From Chondrus crispus (lineage: Eukaryota > Rhodophyta > Florideophyceae > Gigartinales > Gigartinaceae), in contig NW_005179021.1 in NCBI RefSeq assembly GCF_000350225.1, positions 1-64,000 on the forward strand: a stretch of DNA of 64,000 bases. Reading direction: 5' to 3'. The notes beneath the pieces are model-generated. The model saw only the letters and a list, made by a program, of their open reading frames with translations. It had not been told where the DNA came from and ran no database searches. The translations under genes and the position numbers were made by a program. Shown here one piece after another: positions 1-9,865 of the stretch; position 1 is the first letter of the stretch, and the number at the start of each line of letters is the position of its first letter.

Positions 1-369
1 CGCCGCCCGCTGCCGCGACACCGCGAACACGCACACCGCCGCGGGCAGCGCGCACGCAGCCGTCAGCGCGGTGGTCGCCGCGAAGATCGGCGACTGGATC
101 GCGTCGTAGTGCGCGTCGGACAGGAACGGCAGACGCACGCGCCGCCACTTGGACTGCAGCACGTGCGTGAGAAGGATGGAGAGCAGCGCCGTGAACAGCG
201 CGACGAAGAGCGCGAGCAAGGGCGGGTGCGAGGCGCGGATGGAGAGTGGTCGGGTGGAGAGCGGTCGGGTGGAGAGCGGTGGCGTGGAGAACGGTAGCGT
301 GGAGAGCGGTAGCGTGGAGAGCGGTGGCGTGGAGAGCGGTGGCGTGGAGAGCGGTGGGTCGGGCGGCAT
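1..369 (-). CDS. Frag1/DRAM/Sfk1-like membrane protein, N-terminal part, cut by window edge
   Basis: The minus strand is open from an ATG at 369 to the window edge (123 codons, no stop), so only the N-terminus is seen. Residues 6-44 are about eight copies of a Pro-Leu-Ser-Thr-Pro type pentapeptide. A first hydrophobic segment spans about residues 51-71, followed by a basic stretch (SKWRRVRLP), the motif PFLSD at 81-85, and a second hydrophobic segment at about 99-118. A short loop with a PF(I/L)SD motif after the first membrane helix is typical of the Frag1/DRAM/Sfk1 family, whose members act in endomembranes and at the cell surface in GPI-anchor processing or autophagy. The family call rests on this motif and topology only. 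The gene is divergent from arginyl-tRNA synthetase, about 380 bp apart. Confidence 0.5.
   Translation of the reverse strand, partial: MPPDPPLSTPPLSTPPLSTLPLSTLPFSTPPLSTRPLSTRPLSIRASHPPLLALFVALFTALLSILLTHVLQSKWRRVRLPFLSDAHYDAIQSPIFAATTALTAACALPAAVCVFAVSRQRAA
241..360. repeat. 15-bp tandem repeat inside a coding region
   Basis: About eight copies of GTGGAGAGCGGTGGC with single-base variants. The 15-bp period keeps the minus-strand frame and encodes the repeated pentapeptide near the N-terminus of the membrane protein; the number of copies could vary without breaking the gene. Confidence 0.9.
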
Positions 370-429
370 GGCGCGGAGTGCGGTCGGTGCTGCGGAGCTG
401 TTTGGTGTTTAGTCCTCCTGGGCGGAGGA

Positions 430-748
430 GGAGAGGAGGAGGTGAGCTTTTGGTTTGGTTTTAGGCAAGCAACAAGAGCAGATGTTTAGGATCGTAGAAA
501 TACACACGTGTAACTGACACATGTACAGGTGTGCACGGTGTACACGGTGTACTACACGTGTGCTGTTGTACAGGTGTGCACGGTGTACACGGTCTACTAC
601 ACGTGTGCGGGCGGGCTCGCGAAAGTGTAGGAAAGGGAGATGATCATTGGCTTGCGGATGACCAGATCTCGTCCCCAGCGATGCACACACGTACGCATCA
701 AAACGATCGCGGCCCGTCGCCCCCCGCGCCGTCATCCCCCTGTACCTA
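430..748. promoter_or_regulatory. Divergent promoter region with a 42-bp direct repeat
   Basis: This stretch separates the divergent membrane-protein and arginyl-tRNA synthetase genes. A 42-bp unit occurs at 522-563 and again at 567-608 with one mismatch and a 3-bp spacer. Each unit contains the small palindromes GTGCAC, GTGTACAC and ACACGTGT (a CACGTG G-box type core). The arrangement suggests binding sites shared by both genes, but no factor is known and the regulatory role is inference. Similar CACGTGTACACGTGTAC words occur in the chromovirus LTRs at 41.2 and 55.0 kb. Confidence 0.55.
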
Positions 749-2797
749 ATGCGCCTGCACTCCATGGCCCCTCGCCTGCTCACGTCGGCCTTCGTCGCCA
801 ACCTCCCGCTCCGCCTCGCCCCGTCTCCGCCGCTTCTAAGCCGCCCGCACCACGCCCCTTCCCCGCACCCGCCGCCCCACCTGCGCCGCGCACGCCGCCT
901 CACCACCACGCCCCCCACCGTCGCCGCCGCCGCCGCCCCGCCGCCGCCGCCGCCCGCCATGGCCACCCTCGCAGACGACACCCGCGCGCTCCTCGCGCGC
1001 CGCGTCGTCGACGCCATGCGCACCGCCTTCGGCGACTCCGCCGCCCAAGACCCCAAGCTCACCCCGGCTACGCGCCCGGACTTTGGCGACTACCAGTGCA
1101 ACGCCGCCATGGCCCTCAGCAAGAAGCTCAGGGTCAGGCCGCGCGACGTCGCTGCCAGCATACTCAACGAGCTTGACGTCTCCGACGTGTGCGATCAGCC
1201 TTCCATCGCGGGCCCCGGCTTCATCAACCTCACCCTGAGCGACACCTTTGTCAACGCCAAGCTCGCCGCCATGCTGGCCGACCGCGCCCGCCTGGCCGTG
1301 CCGAAGCGCCCCGACCCCAGCCGCGTCGTCGTCGACTTTAGCAGCCCCAACATCGCGAAAGACATGCACGTGGGCCATTTGCGCAGCACCATCATCGGCG
1401 ACACCCTGGCGAGGATCCTCGAGTTTCTGGGTCACACCACCATCCGCCTCAACCACACGGGCGACTGGGGGACCCAGTTCGGCCAGCTCATCACCTACAT
1501 GAAGTCTGAATGCCCCGAGCTGCTGCAGGAGAACGGCCCCACGGATACCGCCGCCGCGCGCATCGGCGACTTGGTCGAGTTCTACCGCATGGCAAAGGCC
1601 AGGTTTGACGCCGACCCCGACTTCAAGAGCGCCGCCCTCGCGGAGGTCGTCCAGCTGCAAAAGGGAAACCCGGACACCAGGCGCGCCTGGAACCTCATTT
1701 GCGACTTGAGCAGGATCGAGTTTCAGAAGATTTACGACCGCCTAGACATCCGCTTGACCGAGCGGGGCGAGTCCTTTTACAACCCGTTTTTGAAGGATAT
1801 CGTCACGTTGCTCGAGGAGAAGGGCTTGGCCGTAGAGAGTGACGGTGCCACCGTCGTGTTTTTGGAGGGCAACAAGTTCAAGGGCCGGGATGGTAAACCG
1901 TTGCCGGTTATCGTCCGCAAGTCAGACGGCGGATTTTTGTACGCCACCACGGATTTGGCCGCCGTCAAGTACCGCACGGGTGTGGACGAAGCTGATCGTA
2001 TCGTGTATGTCACAGACGTTGGCCAGAGCCTGCACTTCCAGCAGATCTTTGCCGTCGCGCGCAAGGCAGAGATCCTGCCGGAGCAAGCCAGCTTGGAGCA
2101 CGTCCCGTTCGGCCTGGTCCAGGGAGAAGACGGAAAGAAGTTCAAGACCCGGTCCGGCGCCGTGCCGAAGCTGTCCGAGCTGCTGGACGAGGCGCGCGAT
2201 CGCGTCCGAGCCGAGCTCGAGAAGCGGGCCGCGGACGAAGCAGCGCAGGCCGCCGCGAATGGCGAGGACGCTCCGGAGAGGAGGAGCGAAGACGAGCTCG
2301 CGCGTATGTCCGAGGTGATTGGCATTGCCGCCGTCAAGTACGCCGACTTGAAGAACAACCGCACGAGCAATTACAAGTTCAGCTTTGACAAAATGGTCAA
2401 GCTTGAGGGTGACACTGCCCCGTATATCATGTATGCCTTTGCGCGCGTCCAGGGCATCTACCGCACGGCTTCCGCGGCCACAGGGCTGCAGGGAAATGCG
2501 GAGTTGGGCGCCGTCGGCTTCACGTTCGAAAAGCCGGAGGAGAGAGCATTGGCAAAGATCCTCCTTCGCCTGCCAGAGGTTTTGTCCGAGCTGGAGAGAG
2601 ATTTATTACCGCACGTCCTGTGCGAGTACGTCAAGAATATCACCTCGAGGTTTAACCAATTTTACGAACAGTGCCCAGTCGTACACGCCGAAACCCCAGA
2701 GCTCCAGAAGAGTAGGCTCGCTCTGTGCCAGATCTCCGCAGATACGTTGCAGTTGTGTCTAGGGTTGCTGGGCATCCCAACTTTGCAGCAAATCTAA
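749..2797 (+). CDS. argS: Arginyl-tRNA synthetase, probably dual targeted
   Basis: Charges tRNA-Arg with arginine (class I aminoacyl-tRNA synthetase). The frame is 682 codons. Residues about 90-165 form the N-terminal Arg-tRNA-synthetase domain (FGDYQCNAAMALSKKL). The class I signature appears as HVGH at 207-210, and the KMSK-equivalent loop as KKFKTR at 463-468, the non-canonical form usual in this enzyme. The DALR anticodon-binding domain follows from about residue 555 (APYIMYAFARVQGIYR) to the C-terminus. Two starts are plausible: ATG 749 gives a 70-residue extension rich in Arg, Pro, Ser and Ala with no acidic residues, like a plastid or mitochondrial presequence; ATG 959 has a strong context (GCCATGG) and gives a 612-residue cytosolic form. 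One gene may therefore serve several compartments; this targeting is inference. No intron is seen. Confidence 0.95.
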   Translation: MRLHSMAPRLLTSAFVANLPLRLAPSPPLLSRPHHAPSPHPPPHLRRARRLTTTPPTVAAAAAPPPPPPAMATLADDTRALLARRVVDAMRTAFGDSAAQDPKLTPATRPDFGDYQCNAAMALSKKLRVRPRDVAASILNELDVSDVCDQPSIAGPGFINLTLSDTFVNAKLAAMLADRARLAVPKRPDPSRVVVDFSSPNIAKDMHVGHLRSTIIGDTLARILEFLGHTTIRLNHTGDWGTQFGQLITYMKSECPELLQENGPTDTAAARIGDLVEFYRMAKARFDADPDFKSAALAEVVQLQKGNPDTRRAWNLICDLSRIEFQKIYDRLDIRLTERGESFYNPFLKDIVTLLEEKGLAVESDGATVVFLEGNKFKGRDGKPLPVIVRKSDGGFLYATTDLAAVKYRTGVDEADRIVYVTDVGQSLHFQQIFAVARKAEILPEQASLEHVPFGLVQGEDGKKFKTRSGAVPKLSELLDEARDRVRAELEKRAADEAAQAAANGEDAPERRSEDELARMSEVIGIAAVKYADLKNNRTSNYKFSFDKMVKLEGDTAPYIMYAFARVQGIYRTASAATGLQGNAELGAVGFTFEKPEERALAKILLRLPEVLSELERDLLPHVLCEYVKNITSRFNQFYEQCPVVHAETPELQKSRLALCQISADTLQLCLGLLGIPTLQQI

Positions 2798-5700
2798 GTT
2801 TCACGACCACATTTTGTAAACCAGGTGAGGAAGGCTGATGATGTGTCGGATTTCAAACGTAGATCGCATTTGCCTGTATACTTCAGTTCTGTGGTTGTCT
2901 GCAGCTGACAACCCACGCAACGTGGGTTGCCAACTGTATGCGCCGCATAGTCGTACCGTACTGCAGTTCCTTCTTAGCGACGATCTGTTCCCGGAACTCT
3001 GATGCACACACGCATTTGCTTTGCCATTAAAACACTTGTACTTACCTTTGATACCCGCAAGAGACGTAAATTGACTAGTTGTCAGTGCTTACTGTTGTTC
3101 TTGGGTAGACCTACCATCTATTTTGCCCGCGTTCTACCCTCGACATGTCCATCTATGAAATATGAGGCAAGAACCTTCAGAAGGAACCCCCATAACTCGT
3201 GTTGTGACTGGGTCTCTACGGCGACAACAGATTTGACATCAGGGGGCCGGTACACTCGCCACAGCAACCTGTTCTACACACATGTCCATCTCACCCCCTT
3301 CGCCGCGAAAGATACTCATAACGTCAGTTCAACTTGGAGCCTTCTCTTGACAACTGCCCCACTCCATCCAGATCGGTTCCGTCCCTACCCCTGCAAAACT
3401 CACAGGAGATCCAGTACTAGCAGTTACCTCACAATGTTTCAATTGTTGTTTGGTTCAGCCATGCAACACTTCAGTGTTTATCTGACATGACGTATTCTGG
3501 GGGCACTGAGCAGCGGGTATTTTGAAACAAGAAGCTCTCCTTCCAACAATAGGAATGGGTTGCGTGATTCCAGTTATTTTTCCGTTATGCGGCTCTGCGA
3601 CTCGCATTCACAATGGGGCCCTTCATTAATACAATTTGTTCCTTCTTCAGTAGTGACATGGCGTATTTTGCGGTGTCGTTGGGGCTGAGTTACCCTCTTC
3701 TCCTCCTGTTGAAGCGCAGCTTAATCGGTCCTGACAATACAAAGAGCATGCTCGTATTCAAAAATGAAGAAAGGGAAGAAAAGAACCTTTGTTCTGACTA
3801 GGGAGCAATGCGACAAACTGACATAAACCGTTGTCATGATCCTAAGAAGAAACTTGTTTCAAAGAGATTACAGCTTCATCACCTTTGTCTCATTTCTGTA
3901 TCACATCTTTCTTACGCCAAACACACGGCTGTTTCAATAGCATTCACATTCTCGACAAAAATGCTGAGAGCAGAAAGATATTTTGAAAGTTCACATTCCC
4001 ACCCTAAACCAGGCCGGCTTACCTGTCCGCTTTCGAGTTGTTGATCCTAAAACCATAAATGTACATCCGTTTCGTACATCATTTTCAAGACAGCCCAACA
4101 CGGTAAAGACGACTTAAAGATAAGCGGTCCCTTTCTGAGGTTTTGTGACCGGAAACAACTACGTCTGCCCGCTGTGGAATACTACTTGCCAACTTGCATC
4201 CCATCTGCAACTGGTTCGCCCTGAAGCGTCTGGAACGCAAACTTTCGTCACAATGAACCAAGCGCCCAACTTCTGGAAGACGAAAAACTCTCACGTTTGA
4301 TAACTACACCAGTCCTAGTTTAAATGAAAATGTAACGATCAGCTGCGTTTCCCAGGGAGAAAAGAAATCATCAGCTATTGAATGATTCGAAATTGTGTTT
4401 CTGCTGTTTTCCGACGGCAGCAGTACAAACATTGCAATCGATGCCTGGCGTACATGAAGACGTTAGAGCATGTTCGTTTCCTTTTTTGGGTTTTGTGGCC
4501 ACCTCCGCTCCCACTTTCTGCAATTCTTCCCACCGCCCCAGCACCACTACCGCTCCGCTGTTTTCGCCCTCAGACATCTCATCCCCGCTGTTCCTCGCCA
4601 AGACCAAAAACACACTAAAGCTCAAACATACTTATTCATGAAGTAGGACTTAAAAATTACTGCTGCTCTGATGAAATTTGCGTTATACTTGATGCGGATC
4701 TGAGGTCTGACCAATACCAAATAGCTCAACATTTAACACATGCCATTTAAGAAGTTCGCATCGAAGCACTAGAGTTATTACAGTGCACGGTAGATTCCCT
4801 GAGTGTTCCGTGCTTTCAAGACATAGACGTGGCTCTTTGTGGATAGAGGCATGACTGTTTGCGGTTACTATGGATGAAAGCATTATCACTTGCGGGTTAC
4901 TTATGGACGGCGGCATTGTCGATTGCGGTAACCCCCACCTGCAAAGTATCGGGTTAATATTTTGTTCTGTGTTGTACCATTTCTGCGCTTTCAAATCACG
5001 ACAAGAGGAATGAAAGTAGTCAAGATGTCTCCCACCAGATTCTTGCTGCAGGATTGTACGAACTGTTGTTCGTTCACGACAAGGCCTGGAATTTTTTTTA
5101 TGAAGGTATGCAGACATTGGGCTTGAGAGCCGGAGACGTAAGCTATGTCAGAACCAACTGACCCATAAAGGGAGGTATAAATGCCAGGACCACAAGAGGG
5201 AGTGACATAGTGACAGAAGAAAAGGTGACAACAAGATAGGACCGAATACATGAGCGAGTGGTATTGGAATGACTGAAAGCAGAGGGGTTTTCAACTGATC
5301 AGTTAGGTGACAGCACAGCGCCATTCTTCAAGAATTTCGTGTTATACTGGGTGCAATTGCCTCTCGTAACATGGCTTATCTTACGCCTCTGTTGGTGAGA
5401 AGACTAGCGTTCATGCTGCAAACACAACTGGTCCTTGTTGCACATTGTGGTTTTCCCGTTTACTCACCAATGAATGAAAAGAGGAAAGTTGGTTCAGGTG
5501 AGAGATGGGATGCAAAATCCTTCACTTGTAGGCAACCATGCAGTAACACACAGACTACCATAGCAAGGATGTCTCTATGAATCCACGGCGACAACGGCGG
5601 AGGGCAACATGCACGAGAAAGTACGGGCATTGTTGGCATAGTCTCATGTGAAGAATTCACGTCTCGACGAGATACTGGGGTCTCACAACCAGCACGCTGA

Positions 5701-6504
5701 ATTGGGAGGGGAACTCTGGAGCTTAAAGACAAGTACAGTATGCTGATTTGGTGTCACAGTTGGGGCTTACTTCGAGTATACACATGATCATGTGATGTCA
5801 AGCTATGTCCATATTAGAGTCAAATGGAAAGAAAAACTCTATGGCTACGAGAAGCGTCAGTGCATTATAGAAATATGGTTAGCACGCCGAAGTGTAAACC
5901 ATGAGATGGATAGACGAGGTCAAGTCCTACAGTAGTAAAAGTACCAGGAAGGATAGATGCGTGAAAAAGGCGGCAGGTGAGGAACTGGCAACGAGGTAAG
6001 GTGGGTTGTTTTGTTGGAGTGGGAGCAAGTCTAACATGTGAATGCAACGAAAAATACAGGCTCAGGATTGTTAGCCGGAGGACCGGTCTATGTGGAGTGG
6101 AATCAGTTGAATTGCGGTTTTTTCGTTGTTCAAACGGTGTGAAGTGGACTATGGAGCATGCCCACTCTTGTGTCTAGGTGAGCGAAGGGGTGCGCGTTTA
6201 CAGCGCGGCAACGCTGAACACGTCAGTCGGCTCTGTGCTGTCCTAGTCTGTATCATACGTATATCTAGCTCCGTGAGTACCGCATTTGCGTGCTATCGCA
6301 CCAAATTACAGTGCACTTTGATACTGTACTACAGTACTGTACCCTTGGTACTGTACATACAGTGCTGCAGCATACAGTATGCCGGGTTGGGAGAGGGCAG
6401 AGCAAAAGTGATAGTGACGAGGTGAATGGGTGTGGATGGACAATTGAAAGCCCACTCTAATTATCATGGCGTAATCAAATGCAGAGTCATGAGGGAGTAT
6501 CTAA
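2798..6504. other. Gene-poor interval, 3.7 kb
   Basis: After the arginyl-tRNA synthetase stop this stretch is lower in GC and holds only short, unrelated open frames (the longest, 3002-3490, 162 codons, has no recognisable motif, and nothing like the codon bias of the neighbouring genes). I see no RNA gene. The right side holds a TACTGTACCCTTGGTACTGTAC word at 6335-6356, which recurs elsewhere in the window. Confidence 0.5.
6335..6356. promoter_or_regulatory. Recurrent TACTGTACCCTTGG(G)TACTGTAC word, copy 1
   Basis: A near-palindromic word, GTACCCTTGGTAC flanked on both sides by TACTGTA-type sequence. Related words occur at 21737-21753, 27835-27857, 40006-40019 and 61245-61260, all intergenic. 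The last lies directly before a TATA box. A cis-regulatory role is inferred from recurrence only. Confidence 0.35.
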
Positions 6505-6715
6505 GGGCGTGTCTTAACAGGCTGGTTTTTGCTTTGCCTTGCCCGGTTTTGCCAGGAATACTTTTAAATTCTTAACAAATACCGTATGCTTCTTAAGCCG
6601 TTGCTTTTCTTAAACACATAAATTAAAATGTAGGAGCCACTCATAGCACGCCAAGTCACTTCTTTGGGCAAGGCAAAGCAAACCGCAGCAAAACGGGGCA
6701 TGTTAAGACACACCC
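6505..6715. mobile_element. MITE with TAA target duplication, PIF/Harbinger-like
   Basis: A 211-bp non-coding element. The left end reads GGGCGTGTCTTAACA and the right end is its inverse with one change (GGGTGTGTCTTAACA), and a weaker inverted match continues inward through GCTTTGCCTTGCCC. It is flanked on both sides by TAA (6502-6504 and 6716-6718). A 3-bp TWA-type target duplication is the mark of PIF/Harbinger elements, so the likely mobiliser is a transposase of that family; one is present at 59.6 kb, but its own termini were not found, so a direct link is not shown. Confidence 0.8.
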
Positions 6716-7811
6716 TAAGGCGAAGCTCTACGGCTGTGTTTGCCAAGAAAGGGACCATGAGGGAGGATCTAAAGTAACTGGATTGGATTCGCCAACTGGT
6801 GGGCATGCTCTTAGGCTCTTTAAGCTCTACGGCTGTGTTTGCTTGGAAAGGGACCGTGGCCCGGTGATTGGGGGCCGCCATGACGCAGCAATGCTTTCCT
6901 AGATCACCCACAATCTCCCCTTTTACGGCGTGCGCCCGCTTGCGTCCTTGAAAATAACCAAAAAACAAACATTCCCCTATTTCCTCCTCCTGGCCCGACA
7001 CGTGGTGGCCCGACACGTGGTGGCCTTCACCACCTACGTGGCATTCAGGTGGGCTCTCCTGCCTGCACTCCTGCCTGCACTCCTGCCTGCACTCCTGCCC
7101 GTTCGTATTCAGCAACAGCAACTTTATCACTCACCTAATGCAATGAGCACCCATATCGTACAAACTCAGCTCGTCCTCTACCTGCCGCCGTCTGCGCTTG
7201 AAATCCGCACTACTGACTTGTATGAGTCTTTGCAGTATCCGCCTCTCCGATATCCCGTGATATAACGTCCGCTCTCTACACGATGCGACGGGGCACGCAG
7301 ACAGCAACCCACTCCATTGCCGTTCCGCCTACCGTCCCAGAAACAAAAACCATCGCCCCCAGCCCCCTTCATACCGTAGAAAACCAAACCAACCCAACGC
7401 CCTCTCTCTTCTCCACGTGTGTTGCTCTCCTACTCCGCCTTGCCCGTGCACCGACCGCGCGAGACGTAGCCCGACCAATCGCACCCGCCACCCGGATACA
7501 CCCATCTACTAAATCCTCGTAGGGAACACCTCATACGTACGCACACACACGTTTCCTTATCCAACACCACGATATATTACCGTCTTCCCCAATGCTCCTC
7601 CACTGCTCGTCCCTCCGCTCCGTCTGCCCTCGTCGTGCACCCCCGTCGTGTCTACACACAGTGTGCCCTCCCCCAGGCCCTCCCTTGATCTTAATTTTCA
7701 ACTGGCCCCCCTTACCTTAACACCACCAGCTCGCCCTTCTCAAGTTTCCAACTACAAACGCCTTCCCATTGCAAACCGCTTTCCCCCTCCACCATCGCAA
7801 CGCTCTCCACC
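6716..7811. other. Intergenic and 5' region of the first Hint gene with short repeats
   Basis: No convincing gene. A 36-bp direct repeat (AAGCTCTACGGCTGTGTTTG core) occurs at 6723-6758 and 6822-6857. Between them 6779-6813 carries a GGATTGGATTCG...GGGCATGCTCTTA sequence that recurs near 32.1 and 33.7 kb. A 15-bp unit (GGCCCGACACGTGGT) is duplicated at 6992-7021 and a 12-bp unit (TCCTGCCTGCAC) is repeated 3.6 times at 7057-7099. From about 7300 the plus strand is C-rich and pyrimidine-biased, as expected of a promoter and 5' leader. Confidence 0.5.
6992..7099. repeat. Two short tandem repeats (15-bp x2 and 12-bp x3.6)
   Basis: GGCCCGACACGTGGT is present twice head to tail at 6992-7021; it contains a CACGTG core. 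TCCTGCCTGCAC is repeated at 7057-7099. Both are non-coding so far as can be seen. Confidence 0.85.
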
Positions 7812-9044
7812 ATGCGCTGGCATCTCCCCTTCCTCGCCCTGCTCCCCCTCCTCCTCCACACCCATTCACAAGACCTAGAGCCCACGGCACGACGCACGTA
7901 CCCCGCCGACCTCCTCGGCGAGTGGCGTTTGGTGGAAGCCGAGCTCAAGGCCGTGTGCCCCGGCACCATTCAGTACCTAGGGTTCACGCGGCAGCGCGAG
8001 GGCCCGTTCCGAGTTCTGCACTCCAAGATCCTGCAGGATGGGTTGCGGTGCGGAAGGTCCAACGAGCGCCGCCGCGGGCGGCGCCTGCGTCTGTACACGC
8101 ACGTGGCAGTGAACCGCAAGCTGCGCATGCCGCGCTCGACCTACCGCGTGCCGGCGCGGTTGCTGGAGACGCTGCGGCGGCCCGGGCCCGCGCGCCGCGT
8201 GCGCAGCGCGATGCAGAAGAGCCGCGAGTCGTACTACGTCGGCTTCGAGAGCGCGACGCGCGTGTGCAACGGGTCGGCGGTGTTCCGGCGCGGCACCACC
8301 GCCTTCGTGCTGCGCCCGCGCGAGGACGTCTCCGTGCGCAAGCTCCGCACCACGCTCGCGCGCGGGAGGAAGTGGATGGTGGTCGTCGGCGAGCGCGCAA
8401 AGGCCTGCGTGTACGAGTCCGAGCTGAACCGGTTCGCGCGCGCGAGCGCCGAGGCGGAGGAGCCCGAGGCGGAGGAGACGGACGCGGGTGGCGGCGATAA
8501 CGGCGTCGAGCTCGAGGGCTCCGTCGCCGGGCGCGGGGAGTGCTTCCCCGGGGACGCGCGCGTGGCGCTGCGCGGCGGCAAGGCCGTCGCCATGCGCGAG
8601 CTGCAGGTCGGAGACGAGGTCGCCGTCGGCGGGGGGAAGCACGCGCGCGTGCACATGTTCACGCACCGGTCAGCGCGCGCGCACGCGTGGTTCGTGCGTG
8701 TGGACCTGGCGACGGGAGAGTCGGTGCGCGCGAGTGGCGGGCATGTGCTGTACGGGGGCGACGGGGCGACGGTGGCAGCTAGCGTGCGAGCGGGGGATCG
8801 GCTCAGACGCGGCGATGGGTCGTATGCACGCGTGCAGAGGGTGGGCTGGGAGCAAGGGAGAGGGCTGTATCACCCGCAGACGGCAACTGGGGATATCGTT
8901 GTGGACGGGGTGTGGGCGACGACGTATACAAGTAGCGTGGATGTGCGCGTGGCGCATGCGCTGCTCGCGCCTGTTAGGGGCGTGTTCTGGGGGATGGGGG
9001 TGGACGTGAGTCACGGCCCCCCTTGGCTTGAACGGGTATGGTGA
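7812..9044 (+). CDS. Secreted protein with C-terminal Hedgehog-type Hint domain, paralogue 1
   Basis: A 410-residue protein. Residues 1-19 are a hydrophobic signal peptide, so it enters the secretory pathway. Residues about 30-205 form a domain of unknown function that is clearly related to the next gene: a shared (T/E)W.LVE start and four cysteines in matching places. An acidic linker (about 215-240) leads to a Hint domain of about 167 residues. Its nucleophile is C244 in GECFPGDARV and the block-B type histidine is H311 in SGGHVLY; GDIVVDGVWATTYT closes the fold. Hint domains cleave the chain before the cysteine by N-S acyl shift; in Hedgehog this attaches a sterol to the released N-terminal part. 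Here the position matching the Hedgehog aspartate that activates cholesterol is His (MFTHRS), so hydrolysis or another acceptor is likelier; this is inference. No intron. Confidence 0.85.
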   Translation: MRWHLPFLALLPLLLHTHSQDLEPTARRTYPADLLGEWRLVEAELKAVCPGTIQYLGFTRQREGPFRVLHSKILQDGLRCGRSNERRRGRRLRLYTHVAVNRKLRMPRSTYRVPARLLETLRRPGPARRVRSAMQKSRESYYVGFESATRVCNGSAVFRRGTTAFVLRPREDVSVRKLRTTLARGRKWMVVVGERAKACVYESELNRFARASAEAEEPEAEETDAGGGDNGVELEGSVAGRGECFPGDARVALRGGKAVAMRELQVGDEVAVGGGKHARVHMFTHRSARAHAWFVRVDLATGESVRASGGHVLYGGDGATVAASVRAGDRLRRGDGSYARVQRVGWEQGRGLYHPQTATGDIVVDGVWATTYTSSVDVRVAHALLAPVRGVFWGMGVDVSHGPPWLERVW

Positions 9045-9865
9045 GGGGGCGGGGGCGGGGGAAAATCTCCGGTTCAGGCGAGTTCCGATTGCGCCGCTGT
9101 TGCGGGGAAGGCGGCGGGGAAGGAGGCGGAGGGGGGCGGTAGGTATGCAAGTTTAATCTGTTTTCGCGGCGGCAGGCTCATGTGAATTATGTAAATTGGA
9201 CCCCATCTTTGCCACAATTCACTCTCCCCAACACGTACTCGCATACCGCACAGCTGTACGACACGGCCCGACTGTTTGCTACCCCCATTCCTCGTCCCGC
9301 CCATCCGCGCACGAAACCCTCGCGCCGAAACCCCCGCGCCGAAACACACAGTGCCCGCCTTCTGCCCACACATACACGCCGCATCGCCGTCCCGCTGGCC
9401 ATCCCTCGCGCAGATTCCGCCCCCTGCCTGTCCGCCCCCCCTTAAAACCGAGAAAGGTCGCGGGCAAAGCCCGCCATCTCGCCGCCTCTTCGCGCGGCAT
9501 CCGGACCGCCATCATTCCGCCGCGCCGTCCAATGCACGCGCGGCACGCTGCATCTCCGCCGCCCTTCGCGGCGAATGCGAGCGCCGGGGCAAAACCCTCT
9601 CCCGTCCTGCCGCCTTCAACTCCCGCGCGTGGAGCGCTGCTGCCCGCGCCCCAACGCTCGCGCCCTTTTCGCACGGGCCGTCCCCCCGCCTCAACTCACG
9701 GCTCTCGCGCCCGCTGCTATCGCGCCTCTCGCTCGCCATGCCGCCCCGCTCCTCCATCACAATGCCTAACGGAATAAACACCGCGAGCTTCCGTCACGCC
9801 AGCCGACATCCCCCCTCTCTGCACCCATCCTCGTCTGTAGCGTCGTCAACCTACCGTTATCCAAC
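9045..9865. other. Spacer between the tandem Hint genes
   Basis: GC- and C-rich sequence with overlapping open frames in several phases but no motif and no start context; treated as 3' flank of paralogue 1 and promoter/5' leader of paralogue 2. A CGAAACCC(T/C)CGCGC word is repeated near 9310-9340. Confidence 0.5.

Noticed and set aside
409-1062. 217-codon minus-strand open frame over the arginyl-tRNA synthetase start
   Set aside because: Shadow of GC-rich coding sequence; low-complexity and overlaps a certain gene.
3002-3490. 162-codon plus-strand open frame in the gene-poor interval
   Set aside because: No motif or coding-like composition, and weak start context; length is possible by chance.
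6564-7130. 188-codon minus-strand open frame
   Set aside because: It runs through the MITE and short tandem repeats; composed of repeat-derived residues.
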